Under the pieces are notes generated by a model, which was not told the DNA's origin, did not search any database, and worked only from the letters and a program-made list of their open reading frames with translations. The position numbers and the translations under genes are program-made. From an uncultured bacterium (GTDB taxonomy: Bacteria; Patescibacteriota; Minisyncoccia; Phycocordibacterales; GWA1-40-21), in contig CAIJNK010000010.1 of the NCBI GenBank assembly GCA_903822075.1, forward strand, positions 1-39,605: DNA of 39,605 nt, in the 5' to 3' direction. The stretch's first letter is position 1. The number at the start of each line of letters is the position of its first letter. Of the stretch, positions 16,301 through 25,160 are shown one piece after another.

Positions 16301-18883
16301 TTAGAAGAGGCAGAGTTAACATTTGAACAAATTACAGAATATTTTCCTGAAAGTTCTATGCGAAATGGATTATTAATGGATTGGTGGAGAGGAAATAATT
16401 TTGAAGTCGCTCTTTTTGATAAAATTTCACCATTTTTAGATAAGAAAGACGGTAATGAGCAACTCACAAAAAGTGAAAAGTTTGAAAAATTTGAAGATGG
16501 CAGAAACGTTCTAAGCTTTCCTGAACTTATTAAGATGGGAGAGAATCTAGTTGAAGGCAAAGGCGCGGAAGAAATTGAAGATAGCAAATCGGCTTTTGAA
16601 AGGTATAACGCACTTAAGGCCGAAAGTAAATTAATTGATTATGGTCATTCTCGTGTTTTTGGAGGCGAAGGCTATCTTGGTATTCTTGAAAAAAAATATG
16701 GACAAGATCCAGGGTATTTCATTAATTCTGAAAGTATTCTAGAGGAGAATCTTCGGAGAATTTTAGATGTTTGTCCGCCGTCTGGATTTAGGGATTATTT
16801 AATCTCGCGCGCTTTTAAAATCGAACTTTGGAAAAAATGTGAGAAAAAGCCAAATCTGGAAATATCCCCTCTCTTTGAACAAATAGAAAATGAATTCATG
16901 AGAGCTTCGGTCGAAGATCAAACAATTTTGGCTATTGTCGATAAGCTGGATTTCCCTGCGACTGAAGATTTGAAGAAACTAGATAAGGTTGATTTAATAC
17001 GTCATATACGTGCCGTGATCCCGCATATTGAAGACGAACAGGAAAGGATGGGTTTGGGTAGGTGGGCTTTTGAGCTTTTATCTCCAAAAACCAAAGAGGA
17101 AGAATTTAAACTGATAAACGAATTTTTTTCTGAGCCAAGTTTTGCAAAAGATCACTACCTTAAGAACTATATGCTTAAGTATTCGCTTGCCGTTTCAGAG
17201 ATTAAGGGTTTGGAGGGTTTACTTACACAAAATTTGATTCGAAATGGTAACCTACCCGAGGTGAAAATTTTAGGGGCAGAAATAGAAAGAAATCAAATAA
17301 AGGATTTATCTCCTAAAACAAGATCAGAATATCTCTCGTGGTTATTGGGTATTAACGAAGACCCGCCTATGCAGCTAATTCTTTCTGGGGGAGTATTTGG
17401 TTTTGATTACGGTTCGGTAAAAGATAATTTTTTCAGATTAACAAATACTGAGAAAACTGAATTTTTAAGGGAGTTTGTTCTTTTTGAAGGCGGGCTTTTT
17501 CAACCAAAGAAGTCGGAAGAAGAGAAGATAATGACTGATTTTATCGGCAACGTGTATGACAAAAAGTTGGCTGATGGCGCCACTGACAATGGTCTTTTAA
17601 GAGAAATATTTATTAATATATTCGATAAATCAATTCCCGAGAAAAGACATTTGTTATTTACGTCTTTACTATTCGCACTTGAAAAAAACAAAAGTGAAGG
17701 AAAAGATGTGCTAAGTTCTGACGAGAAGATAAAACTAATGCTTGAGCAAACCGGAGTAGTTGGAATAAAAGTAGGCCAGGTCCTATCGGAAAGTGCTAAT
17801 GTGCCATTCAGTAATGGTACCGAGAAGATGTCGGCCGGATTAAAAGAAACATTAAGTAGTCTTAAAGATGGCGTAGGACCATTCAACATAATCGGTGCGG
17901 TGTACCGTTTAGAGGATAATGGAATAGCTGGTGAGGTTAAAAGTATAGATAAGTTCTTGGCAACAGCCTCCATAAAACAAGCTCATGCTATCACTACCGA
18001 AAGAGGCGCCGAAGTGTTAAAAGTGAGAAGGCCTTCGGCCGATAAATATATTGAACATGATCAGAAACTCTTGGAGTCTTCGCTGGAAATTGCCCGAGCG
18101 CACGGCAAATTAGTTCCGAAATATTTCTCCGACTACGTGATGTCAATTCTTAAGGAAGAATCTGATTTTAGAAATGAAGCTGAAAATCAGAAATTATTAT
18201 CTCAGAATATTTCACAATCAAGAGGCGGCTGGGAATTTAGGGTGCCGGATATATCATACGCTTCAAGTGATTTGATGATTGAAAAATTTGCTTCAGGTAA
18301 GTCGCTAAGCGTCATAAAAAAAGATAATCCGAAACTTTATAAGGAAATTTCTGCTTTAGTGGGTATCGAATTGTTAAGTCAATTTTTTGAAAAGGGAGTA
18401 TATCATGCCGATCTACATGACGGGAATGTCTTTGTTGATGAAGAAAGTAAAAAAGTCTTCCTGATTGACGCCGGCGCGGTTGGAGACGCTAGAAATGAAT
18501 TGAAACCATTAAAAAGAATATTCAGGGGTTTAATTATGGGCGACTCAAACTCAGTTGCTGCGTCAATTTCTCAGATGACAGATAAACAAGCAATGTCGGC
18601 AGAAGACCTAAAAATAGAGCTAGTTAGAAAGTTAAAACCAATTATGGAAGGAAAAACAAGCTTGGAAGAAAAGGTTCAGGCACTTTCTTTTGAAATTTTA
18701 GACCAATGTTTGCCCAATAAATCTCTGCGTTACTTTTTGAAGGCAATGGCCACAGGTGCTCACCATCTAGATCAAATTATGCTGTCAATGACTGGTAAGG
18801 AAGACGGTATTTGGCAAAGAATGAGATCGATTCGTGAATTAGGACCAACGCTTGTAAAAGTTATGTTTTCTGTTTTAAGGTAG
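13325..18883 (+). CDS. Giant M48 metallopeptidase - UbiB/AarF-like kinase fusion
   Basis: This 1852-residue protein has no signal peptide or TM segment. The N-terminal part (about 75-265) is an M48 peptidase: zinc motif HELRH at 190-194, then EEYDAD with the third ligand Glu at about 212, followed by the M48 tail GRAGFNPREAVKAMEFL and SDTHPASASRLVEI. Residues 370-420 form a coiled coil. About 420-1440 is a long helical, probably solenoid, region I cannot assign. The C-terminal 400 residues are an ABC1/UbiB/AarF atypical kinase: KVGQ motif (K1482), the ASIKQAH loop, VLKVRRP, ESDFRNEAEN, catalytic HADLHDGN at 1694-1701 and metal-binding DAG at 1715. All key residues are kept. ATG 13325 is chosen because TATAAT (13305-13310) overlaps the upstream TTG. 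It is AT-rich compared with nearby genes. The partner giant gene follows after 90 bases. Confidence 0.85.
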   Translation: MLEKSELKPDTAEKADVKEGRQQEKGISPREGCFDWDEMTDKMKFFVGRLEKARAIDKAERSRRDMEELSKMEEEQVQIYGEQLGFVQDPNFLIEIAEIAGSLTKAAGFEEDILVLPILSNEVNAFVYTNITKKSSGETAKDDEPSIYSQPGAMGRHIFLCTGLVTKFKEFCEKRGEEMTKDDLAFVLSHELRHLIQQRQKERTYITRRQEEYDADLGGMDILGRAGFNPREAVKAMEFLCSEGGGYSDTHPASASRLVEISKRIADPDMPFRGLGAVPKKIESITKFESRSVKFAEVVKTSPNLESLIVQLTKETDSLPKLLATLPLACSAIRYAAFQEIGSTPCLESLFTKYLYQKGIETAKFLEEIRKKISDANIKIEELEAKENLNNKETVELRNLKARVRRDEEEMREFKRFDVSNANLNPKENDFLQAWEKTNVKTEKLPMVGQPTEEDLKVFLQPKIFKCRSGSKELDFKNLPDFDWAEISKAWIEGGEVSSEISEVLSLGMWAFERDNVNRERLLNKKIPINDLGNEASRRAVSREFAINFVENYNIDDATRNYDKDADPDLKIFYAKFDNFLKAATTEGLKPIIDKIPEIVSKYLPSNLSVEDRDRIIKELVPYVVPMNTAVALRYPQDDSWSSRRLTPEQATIILEAFPSMIFDSVLWKDNNLKAYDLGWGPNYEYFFHNTGLSQKGQISVEVVDRAKERLMGRLPKNQEKIRTLDEMKKGRFLLRGIAALEFCRDKINAGVDEVELKQIVWQIVESDMYSNEQIAILLRLNGIRNFEGISKLGYSLKEETPLTKDEVEKFLSFVIGSDLGYDKKSEIIRSLSLSFYGFIKKEDLDSRILSETCLRFLHRDKDSDEEWLTENLKGLSIETKKPIPEILGRFLDGDLVINAKHLQGLATNEDISAQDLRTYYRQVISRLGVDGNRIRENIEDFRSGFSGGHQPETVYLEKLMVLIAGASFMKDNPELSEKIYKCDSAYQFKEVLEEAELTFEQITEYFPESSMRNGLLMDWWRGNNFEVALFDKISPFLDKKDGNEQLTKSEKFEKFEDGRNVLSFPELIKMGENLVEGKGAEEIEDSKSAFERYNALKAESKLIDYGHSRVFGGEGYLGILEKKYGQDPGYFINSESILEENLRRILDVCPPSGFRDYLISRAFKIELWKKCEKKPNLEISPLFEQIENEFMRASVEDQTILAIVDKLDFPATEDLKKLDKVDLIRHIRAVIPHIEDEQERMGLGRWAFELLSPKTKEEEFKLINEFFSEPSFAKDHYLKNYMLKYSLAVSEIKGLEGLLTQNLIRNGNLPEVKILGAEIERNQIKDLSPKTRSEYLSWLLGINEDPPMQLILSGGVFGFDYGSVKDNFFRLTNTEKTEFLREFVLFEGGLFQPKKSEEEKIMTDFIGNVYDKKLADGATDNGLLREIFINIFDKSIPEKRHLLFTSLLFALEKNKSEGKDVLSSDEKIKLMLEQTGVVGIKVGQVLSESANVPFSNGTEKMSAGLKETLSSLKDGVGPFNIIGAVYRLEDNGIAGEVKSIDKFLATASIKQAHAITTERGAEVLKVRRPSADKYIEHDQKLLESSLEIARAHGKLVPKYFSDYVMSILKEESDFRNEAENQKLLSQNISQSRGGWEFRVPDISYASSDLMIEKFASGKSLSVIKKDNPKLYKEISALVGIELLSQFFEKGVYHADLHDGNVFVDEESKKVFLIDAGAVGDARNELKPLKRIFRGLIMGDSNSVAASISQMTDKQAMSAEDLKIELVRKLKPIMEGKTSLEEKVQALSFEILDQCLPNKSLRYFLKAMATGAHHLDQIMLSMTGKEDGIWQRMRSIRELGPTLVKVMFSVLR

Positions 18884-18892
18884 ACTTGACCT

Positions 18893-18937
18893 TTGCGCCA
18901 AAAATATTCAAGAGGTATAATGCATAATTAATTATGC
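18893..18937 (+). promoter_or_regulatory. Promoter and palindromic operator of the second giant gene
   Basis: TTGCGC (18893-18898), 17 bases, TATAAT (18916-18921). The perfect palindrome GCATAATTAATTATGC (18922-18937) starts at the next base and covers the expected transcription start, the usual place for a repressor site. The leader after it is AT-rich and has no clear ribosome site. Confidence 0.6.
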
Positions 18938-18973
18938 GGAATCATTAATAAAAATTAAAATTCGTAAATATAT

Positions 18974-21900
18974 ATGGAAGGACCAAAGCTAGTAACCAAT
19001 GAAAAAATTACCAATGGAGACAGAAAACTGGCTTTGAAGACGGAATTTGGAGCCTTAAGACATGATTGGTTTAAATCCAAAGGCATTAATATAGAAGGTA
19101 AAGGTTATTCTGAAATTAAGAAAGCTATTGGGCAATTTTATACTGAGAATTCTGGAGTAATTAAGGAGGCGATGGAAGCAACTGAAGTAGATATGGAGAC
19201 TGAATTGGGGGAGCTTTCTGTAAAAAATCTAGATTTTAGGCGATTAGCTGAAGTCCGAAAGAAACTTAATTTGCCCAAGTATGTATCCTTGTCCGAAGCG
19301 GTGGCCTTTATCAAGACGGCTATGGATCTTAGTGATGATACTATAACTGAAAGATATGCCGAATATTGCGCCTCTGGTATTTCACTTGATGACATGCGAA
19401 ATACTTTGGCTTATGAAAATGATGTCAAACCGGTTCGCCTGGACACCGATATATATCACCAATCTCCAGAAAGGACCCGTTCGGCCGTCGAAATTGTCTC
19501 AAATGCAATTGATGCTATGAATAAAACCGGTATTACCATCGGTCGGTTTGGTGTTGGCTTCTATCAGATCCTATCTCATCTAAAAGAAGGTGACGATTAC
19601 GTAAAAGTCACGACAGGCAATGAAGAAACAGGTTTTTACGAGATTAGCTTTAAATTGGAAGGAAAAGAGATTAAATTTCACCTCCAAGAGGTAAAGGGAG
19701 AAAGGAATAGCGGAACAACTGTTGAACTTCATGTGAAAGATTTTCCAAAAGATGAAGCTGAAACTTTAGTTAAAAAACACTTTGCATTCAACTCTGGTGC
19801 CAAGGTAAAATGTAACGGCGAGCAGGTAAACAATCTCGATTCCTTTGGTGTTGATCAATCAAAACAGAATACTGCCGATATTAAACTTACTGAGTATGGT
19901 TTTCAAGTTACTGATACTGGTATCGGTATGTCTCCTCAAGTTATTCTGGAAAAACTGTTGGTCCCAAAGATTTCTGGAAAGAAACCAATCCAAGAAATGA
20001 TGGATTTGGATATTCAGCCTACGTATATAATTGAACGAGGTGGGGATAAGTCATTCACGGGCGGAAAAGTGGTTGTAAATGTTGGTGGGGTGGTAATTGA
20101 AGAGATTCCTCTGACTGGTATTAATGTTCTTAAAACCTTAGTAATCGACCTACCGCCTTTTACTTTACTCGGTGAAGAGAGAAATCAGGTGGCTGTAGAT
20201 GAAATAACCATAAAGGCAATGAAAAAGGTTATTGACAATGTTGTCCAAGGTGGAGATTTCCAGACAATTAATTCCTTAGCTCCTATTGTGAATAAATTGC
20301 AAGGCAGATCTATGAATCACCACGAAGGGAACAATCTGAGTGAATATCTAAATAAAAAGGCTGGCGAACTTCTTCCGGATATAAATAAATATTTCCCTAA
20401 TATATCAGGTTTTGAAAGACTGGATATTCGTGACGCTGTTTTTCTCGATCCAGATGTAAGACAGACTAACTGGAATACGATACCAGAAATATTTAAGCCA
20501 AATATGAACGAATCTGGTGGTCTTATCTTTATCGCTCCTCTTACTGATTCAATTGAGAGTCCCTTAATAAGGTGGCGTAATCGGATAATATTTAGTCAAA
20601 AGTTATATGATAAATACAGGGATGACCCAACCGTCATTAACATATTTTTGGAAGCATTTGAGCACGGTAATGATCTCAAACTGAAACGTCTGGCTGATAA
20701 ACAGGAAAAAATCTCAGGAATTCAATTAGAAGCAGGAGAGAAGAAAGAATATAAGGATTTTTCTCAATTTGTTGTTGAAAATTGGAGAGCTTTAGGCTTT
20801 AAAGATAAAAATACGGCTGAATTGCTATTAAGTAATTTAAATAATGAGAAGTATTTTATCGACTTAGAGGGTAAGGTTTTATCTGAGTCTCTGATCGAAG
20901 AAGGAAGGAAAGAACAACAACGATTATTACAACTGGTACATAAATATATAATAGTTAATTTTCCGGAATATTATGCGCGATATTTTGTGGATGCTGTTTT
21001 ATATAATCAGATTCCTCCGCTTACCGAGGAAAATTTAGCTAATTTTGCTACCCTTGCCAGGTGTGCCAAATTACCGGTATTGCTATCGGATTTAATGATC
21101 TACCCAATTGTCAGTCGGGAGGAACAAATTGATCACTTTGACGGAATCGGATTCAAACCTAAGCTAAGTGATCCTTATGATGATATGAGCTATTGCGCTT
21201 CAACTGACGAGCAAAGGAAAGAAGAGGGTGTTTGGGGGACGAGGGATCATTTATATGGTGAACGTGATAATAATATTGGTAAGTGGTATACAATTCATCA
21301 GTGGGATCGAGAAAATCTGGTTCATATCGGTGGAGAAGTCTTTCCGGGAGAAGCTACACATCTGAATAGGTCAGGTATGTTTTTTGTGCGAGATGGTAGA
21401 AAATATTATATGGTCAATGAGAGGACTAGGGAAAGAATAGATATAGATTATAGATTTAAATTTGATATTAAAAAAAGTTATCAATTTCACGAATTTCCTT
21501 TCGGTAATCAAGAGCTTGTTGAAGTATACTGTGGAGAATTTCTTTCTCGCGACAGAAGAAGGATGGAAGAGTATATCTTTGGCGATCGTGATAGTAGCTC
21601 AGGAGAAGGATTTGTACTTTTTGATGTAAATAATCGAACTGAATTTAACCCTCGACCTGAGCTTGGTGAGATAATCGATTATGTTAATTCAGATAAAAAG
21701 GAGTACAGGTCATTTGCGGTTGAGCATACATATTTACTTTACGAAAAGACAGTGGGCGTTAAGAAAAAATATTTTGCCTATTTTCCTGACGATACTTGGG
21801 AAGAAGTATTTACCAAAGATGAATGTATCCCTGAGAGAATGCAAAAAGATATTAAGGAAAAAGGCACAGTTGAAAGAGGGGACTTCTATAAGTCTTCGTT

Positions 21901-24493
21901 CTATACGGGTTCAGCCTATGGCGATAAGAATTATAGAAGAGAGATAGGTTACATACCAGGTAAGGACATGTTGGTAGCCTATGGGAAGATGACATTTGAC
22001 AAAAATGGAAAACCAGACAATTACCCTAGTAGTTTAGCACTTATTAAAAAAGCAACTGAATTAAGCGAAGTAAAAGCCAATGCTGTCTATCGTGTACTGG
22101 AATCAAGCTCGGTTGAAAGTGAGCAGAAACATAGGAGATTTTTGAATAGAATATTTAAGTACAGTTATCTTAGTGACCAGGCTTTTAATTATATCGCTGA
22201 TGTTTTGTTGGAAGTGGATGACATAGAACCATCGGTATTGCAAGAAGATCTAATCAGTGAAACTGAAGTTCGATTGGCCGGTTATGATAAGGATGCAAAA
22301 ATTTGGTTTTATCGGCTGTTAGTTAAGATGGTTGATGACGAGTGGAATAAGGATGAACTGAACGTTTTTTTTGGTAAATTTGTACGGGTCTATATTGATA
22401 AAGTACTCGATCTATCAAACTCAGAGAAGGAGTCGATGTTCAAGATTTTTAATGAGGCCAGGGTTTATGGAAAAGAATATATCGTAAATGGCTGGAACAT
22501 TATTAAATATAAAACACCAATACCAACACAACAAATACCAGAGAGTATAAGACCAATCGTAGATTTTTTGAGGTCTGATGAAAAAACGATGTTTGGAAAA
22601 TCAAGAGAGGAAATTGCTTTTGCTCAATCCTCCCAATTTACTTTATCACAACTTATTCAGGCCAAGAGATTAAATGAAACACAAATTCGAGGTTTTAATG
22701 GGAATACAGCAGAATTAGAACAACTTGTTAAAGAAAAAGTTGAGGGGAAAAAACAGGATCATATTCAGAGAGAAATAATTCATCCTATTTATTACCAAAG
22801 TGTTAATAATCCATATCTTTTTATTAGAGAGTTAGTACAAAATGCACACGATGTGGTAATTCAGAATAGACTTAAATCCAAAAAAGATAAGTCGGTAACT
22901 ATAGATATTTTTAGCAGAAAAGAAGAATCAGTCACCCTAAGAATTGAAGATCATGTCGGTATGTCACTTGGAGAAGTGTTAAATTATTTCTTGATACCGG
23001 GAGAAACTACAAAAATTGGGCAAAAGGATGTAATCGGTTACTTTGGTCAGGGGTTGTTTACGCTTTTTCGAGGGGCGAAAGAAGCTGTACTTAAAACTAG
23101 TAAAGGAGATGGTTTTATTACTAAACTCAAAATAATACCTAAACTTGATGATAAAGGTATGGTTTCTGACCTGGATTTGACGATTGAACAGGAGGAGGGT
23201 GATTTCAAAGGTACTATAATTGAGCGAACGGTTGATACGGAATACCCGACTGTAGAGGGTGCTTATATTAAAAATGCCACCGCCACCTTTACTTCTTTGG
23301 TTGATGGGAATGTGGTAGATATTTATATGAATGGTCAAAGATTGAATGATAAACAAATTAAGCTTGCTTCCATTGATGTTCCTGGGGTTGGTGAAATGCA
23401 AATCTTTGATGCTCCAAATAATGTAATTACCCAGAGAGGTCTTTTTGTTAAGAGTGTAGATTCTGATTTTAATACAGAAATGCACGATGTTGAAGCTATG
23501 CTGGAACATAGGGGTTACGTACTGAATATCCCGGATGATGTTCGTTTGACAAGATCAAGAAATGAGATAGCACAGAAACAGGAAACACTTGAAAAAATAA
23601 AGGCTTACCTTCCTACCCTTAAGGTTAAGGCATATATAGAGATTTTTAGGCAGGATATTATAAGAGGTCATGTTATTCAGCTAAAAGATCTTCCTTCTGA
23701 TTATTTTTACCAGGATTACAACCCTAGTCAAAAATTGGCAAATGATGCTGAAAAAATTCGAAAGGGCCAGTCGCTTGATGATGTGAGTCCATATTTGGAA
23801 AGAAGTAGTTTAATTTCCTTACTTGTTTTATTGCCAGTAGTTGAAATTGGAAGCAAATCTTATTCTTTAGCAGAACTCAAAGCCGCTTCATTAACTGATG
23901 CACCGCCTCTTTCCTCGGAAAGAGATTATGAGCAAATTCCGGCTGTAATAAGAAACAGACTGCTTGATGGTAAAAAAGAGCACGGAAGAATACAGTCCGC
24001 TATGTCTCAAGCAGAGATGGATGGAAGAAAGGTTCCAGATTTTTCGATTAATGATTGGCAGAGACAACCTGAATTTATTAAAGAGCAGGTACAAAAACAA
24101 CTTGATGAATATGGCAATATGTCTAAACTTACTGATAGGTTTAATGAAATAACTTGCCGTTCATTTGGAGACGGAAGATCTGTTGAAACGACATTCTACA
24201 ATGCACCTGGATCAAAAGCACATGCCACTCAAGGATTTGGAGGACTTGGATGGAATCTAGAATATTGGAAAGGCTGGAATATTAGGATGTTTGGGCAAAA
24301 AAATCCATCCGACCATGAATTAAAAAACTTCCTAGATGTTTGGAGTCATGAGTTCGGACATATTCTTGAGGAGAGTGGTTTTACTCATAACCCCAAATTT
24401 TATAGAAGACAGGCCGAAGCTTTATCAAGGTTTATGTATGAAAGAGAGGTTGGCTTGACAAAGAAGAGCTTGGTTGACAAGCTCAACCGGTAG
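18974..24493 (+). CDS. Giant protein with two GHKL (Hsp90-like) ATPase regions and a C-terminal zincin-like motif
   Basis: This 1839-residue cytosolic protein has two ATPase regions. Region 1 (about 150-400) has an N-box VEIVSNAIDAM (N177) and GRFGVGF at 190-196, while DTGIGMS appears only at 314-320, after the G box. Normal GHKL order is N-box, DxGxG, then G box. Region 2 (about 1270-1460) has the normal order: RELVQNAHD (N1290), EDHVGMS (D1326), IPGETTK lid, GYFGQG at 1355-1360. Between them lie about 850 residues, including Tyr/Asp-rich strand repeats near 750-1000. The C-terminus has WSHEFGHILEESGF, with HEFGH at 1792-1796, an HExxH zinc site. GHKL domains bind ATP and clamp clients or DNA (Hsp90, MutL, MORC). 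The parent family is unknown to me. It forms a pair with the preceding M48-UbiB gene. Confidence 0.82.
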   Translation: MEGPKLVTNEKITNGDRKLALKTEFGALRHDWFKSKGINIEGKGYSEIKKAIGQFYTENSGVIKEAMEATEVDMETELGELSVKNLDFRRLAEVRKKLNLPKYVSLSEAVAFIKTAMDLSDDTITERYAEYCASGISLDDMRNTLAYENDVKPVRLDTDIYHQSPERTRSAVEIVSNAIDAMNKTGITIGRFGVGFYQILSHLKEGDDYVKVTTGNEETGFYEISFKLEGKEIKFHLQEVKGERNSGTTVELHVKDFPKDEAETLVKKHFAFNSGAKVKCNGEQVNNLDSFGVDQSKQNTADIKLTEYGFQVTDTGIGMSPQVILEKLLVPKISGKKPIQEMMDLDIQPTYIIERGGDKSFTGGKVVVNVGGVVIEEIPLTGINVLKTLVIDLPPFTLLGEERNQVAVDEITIKAMKKVIDNVVQGGDFQTINSLAPIVNKLQGRSMNHHEGNNLSEYLNKKAGELLPDINKYFPNISGFERLDIRDAVFLDPDVRQTNWNTIPEIFKPNMNESGGLIFIAPLTDSIESPLIRWRNRIIFSQKLYDKYRDDPTVINIFLEAFEHGNDLKLKRLADKQEKISGIQLEAGEKKEYKDFSQFVVENWRALGFKDKNTAELLLSNLNNEKYFIDLEGKVLSESLIEEGRKEQQRLLQLVHKYIIVNFPEYYARYFVDAVLYNQIPPLTEENLANFATLARCAKLPVLLSDLMIYPIVSREEQIDHFDGIGFKPKLSDPYDDMSYCASTDEQRKEEGVWGTRDHLYGERDNNIGKWYTIHQWDRENLVHIGGEVFPGEATHLNRSGMFFVRDGRKYYMVNERTRERIDIDYRFKFDIKKSYQFHEFPFGNQELVEVYCGEFLSRDRRRMEEYIFGDRDSSSGEGFVLFDVNNRTEFNPRPELGEIIDYVNSDKKEYRSFAVEHTYLLYEKTVGVKKKYFAYFPDDTWEEVFTKDECIPERMQKDIKEKGTVERGDFYKSSFYTGSAYGDKNYRREIGYIPGKDMLVAYGKMTFDKNGKPDNYPSSLALIKKATELSEVKANAVYRVLESSSVESEQKHRRFLNRIFKYSYLSDQAFNYIADVLLEVDDIEPSVLQEDLISETEVRLAGYDKDAKIWFYRLLVKMVDDEWNKDELNVFFGKFVRVYIDKVLDLSNSEKESMFKIFNEARVYGKEYIVNGWNIIKYKTPIPTQQIPESIRPIVDFLRSDEKTMFGKSREEIAFAQSSQFTLSQLIQAKRLNETQIRGFNGNTAELEQLVKEKVEGKKQDHIQREIIHPIYYQSVNNPYLFIRELVQNAHDVVIQNRLKSKKDKSVTIDIFSRKEESVTLRIEDHVGMSLGEVLNYFLIPGETTKIGQKDVIGYFGQGLFTLFRGAKEAVLKTSKGDGFITKLKIIPKLDDKGMVSDLDLTIEQEEGDFKGTIIERTVDTEYPTVEGAYIKNATATFTSLVDGNVVDIYMNGQRLNDKQIKLASIDVPGVGEMQIFDAPNNVITQRGLFVKSVDSDFNTEMHDVEAMLEHRGYVLNIPDDVRLTRSRNEIAQKQETLEKIKAYLPTLKVKAYIEIFRQDIIRGHVIQLKDLPSDYFYQDYNPSQKLANDAEKIRKGQSLDDVSPYLERSSLISLLVLLPVVEIGSKSYSLAELKAASLTDAPPLSSERDYEQIPAVIRNRLLDGKKEHGRIQSAMSQAEMDGRKVPDFSINDWQRQPEFIKEQVQKQLDEYGNMSKLTDRFNEITCRSFGDGRSVETTFYNAPGSKAHATQGFGGLGWNLEYWKGWNIRMFGQKNPSDHELKNFLDVWSHEFGHILEESGFTHNPKFYRRQAEALSRFMYEREVGLTKKSLVDKLNR

Positions 24494-24517
24494 AACCAGA
24501 ACTCGATTCGATAACCC

Positions 24518-24553
24518 GAGACCCCAGTAAGCTAACGCTTCGGGGTCTTTTTT
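24518..24553 (+). terminator. Terminator of the giant-gene pair
   Basis: GAGACCCC (24518-24525) pairs with GGGGTCTT (24542-24549), with inner AAGC/GCTT pairing, then a T6 run. Confidence 0.85.
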
Positions 24554-24827
24554 AATTATATATATTATTTTTGAATTTTATGTAAGGGCTGTTTTTTGCT
24601 AGGGGTGGACGTTACGATTAGGTTCATATACTATTAATGTTAATTTTATACAATAAGCTGGCATAGGGTTGATTCCATTGATCTGGTAGATTTAATTCAT
24701 TTTAATAAATGTAATGATAGAAAGAAACATAACAAAAAATGATAATGACAAGAAGCTTCCGATTACTCTTATTAATAAATTGGTAAAGGCGAGGATAAAA
24801 TTTAATGAGGCAAGGTAAAATAAATGT
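24554..24827. other. AT-rich gap without a supported gene
   Basis: No ribosome-site-supported frame is visible on the plus strand. A minus-strand frame ending at 24692 codes a hydrophobic tail (LNFILAFTNLLIRVIG, FFVMFLSIITFI) that could be a membrane-protein remnant, but it runs antisense into the next gene and has no clear start. TAAAAT at 24816-24821 serves the next gene. Confidence 0.4.
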
Positions 24828-25142
24828 ATGACAGAAAAGATAATTTCAGGTGGTACGGTACATAAAATTTCATCGGATTTACAAAAAGCTCTCACTTCTG
24901 ACAAAGCGGCGCTTACAAAATGGGAGAGCCTCACGCCACTTGCTCGTAACGAGTGGATTTGCTGGACCATCTCTATTAAGAAAGCTGAAGTACGTCAAGA
25001 GCACGTCAAGAGAGTGATGTCGGAATTAAAGGAAGGTATGCGCCGTCCGTGTTGTTGGATCGGTTGTATTCATCGCGCAGATAAACCGATAAGTCCTTCA
25101 GTGCAAGGTTTGCTGAATAAAAAATCTAGAAGAATATTTTAA
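24828..25142 (+). CDS. YdeI/OmpD-associated (OmdA) family protein
   Basis: This 104-residue protein contains SLTPLARNEWICWTISIKKA followed by QEHVKRVMSELKEGMRRPCC and WIGCIHR. The pattern of LARNEW, the Arg-rich helix and ELKEGMRRPCCW matches the OmdA domain of the YdeI/OmpD-associated family as I know it. Members have been linked to protection against peptides or bacteriocins, and the biochemistry is unclear. The CCWIGC cluster could bind metal. TAAAAT (24816-24821) is 6 bases before ATG 24828, so the mRNA is probably leaderless. It follows the giant pair but is separated from it by a terminator, so a shared role is only a possibility. Confidence 0.75.
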   Translation: MTEKIISGGTVHKISSDLQKALTSDKAALTKWESLTPLARNEWICWTISIKKAEVRQEHVKRVMSELKEGMRRPCCWIGCIHRADKPISPSVQGLLNKKSRRIF

Positions 25143-25160
25143 GATTAAACAAAATTTAAC

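Noticed and set aside
23000-23500. Minus-strand 176-residue frame within the second giant gene
   Set aside because: It is a mirror frame of the GHKL region with no signals; the plus strand carries conserved motifs.
24692-24970. Minus-strand hydrophobic frame
   Set aside because: Half of it is antisense to the OmdA-like gene and no start signal is seen; the hydrophobic tail in AT-rich DNA is weak evidence.
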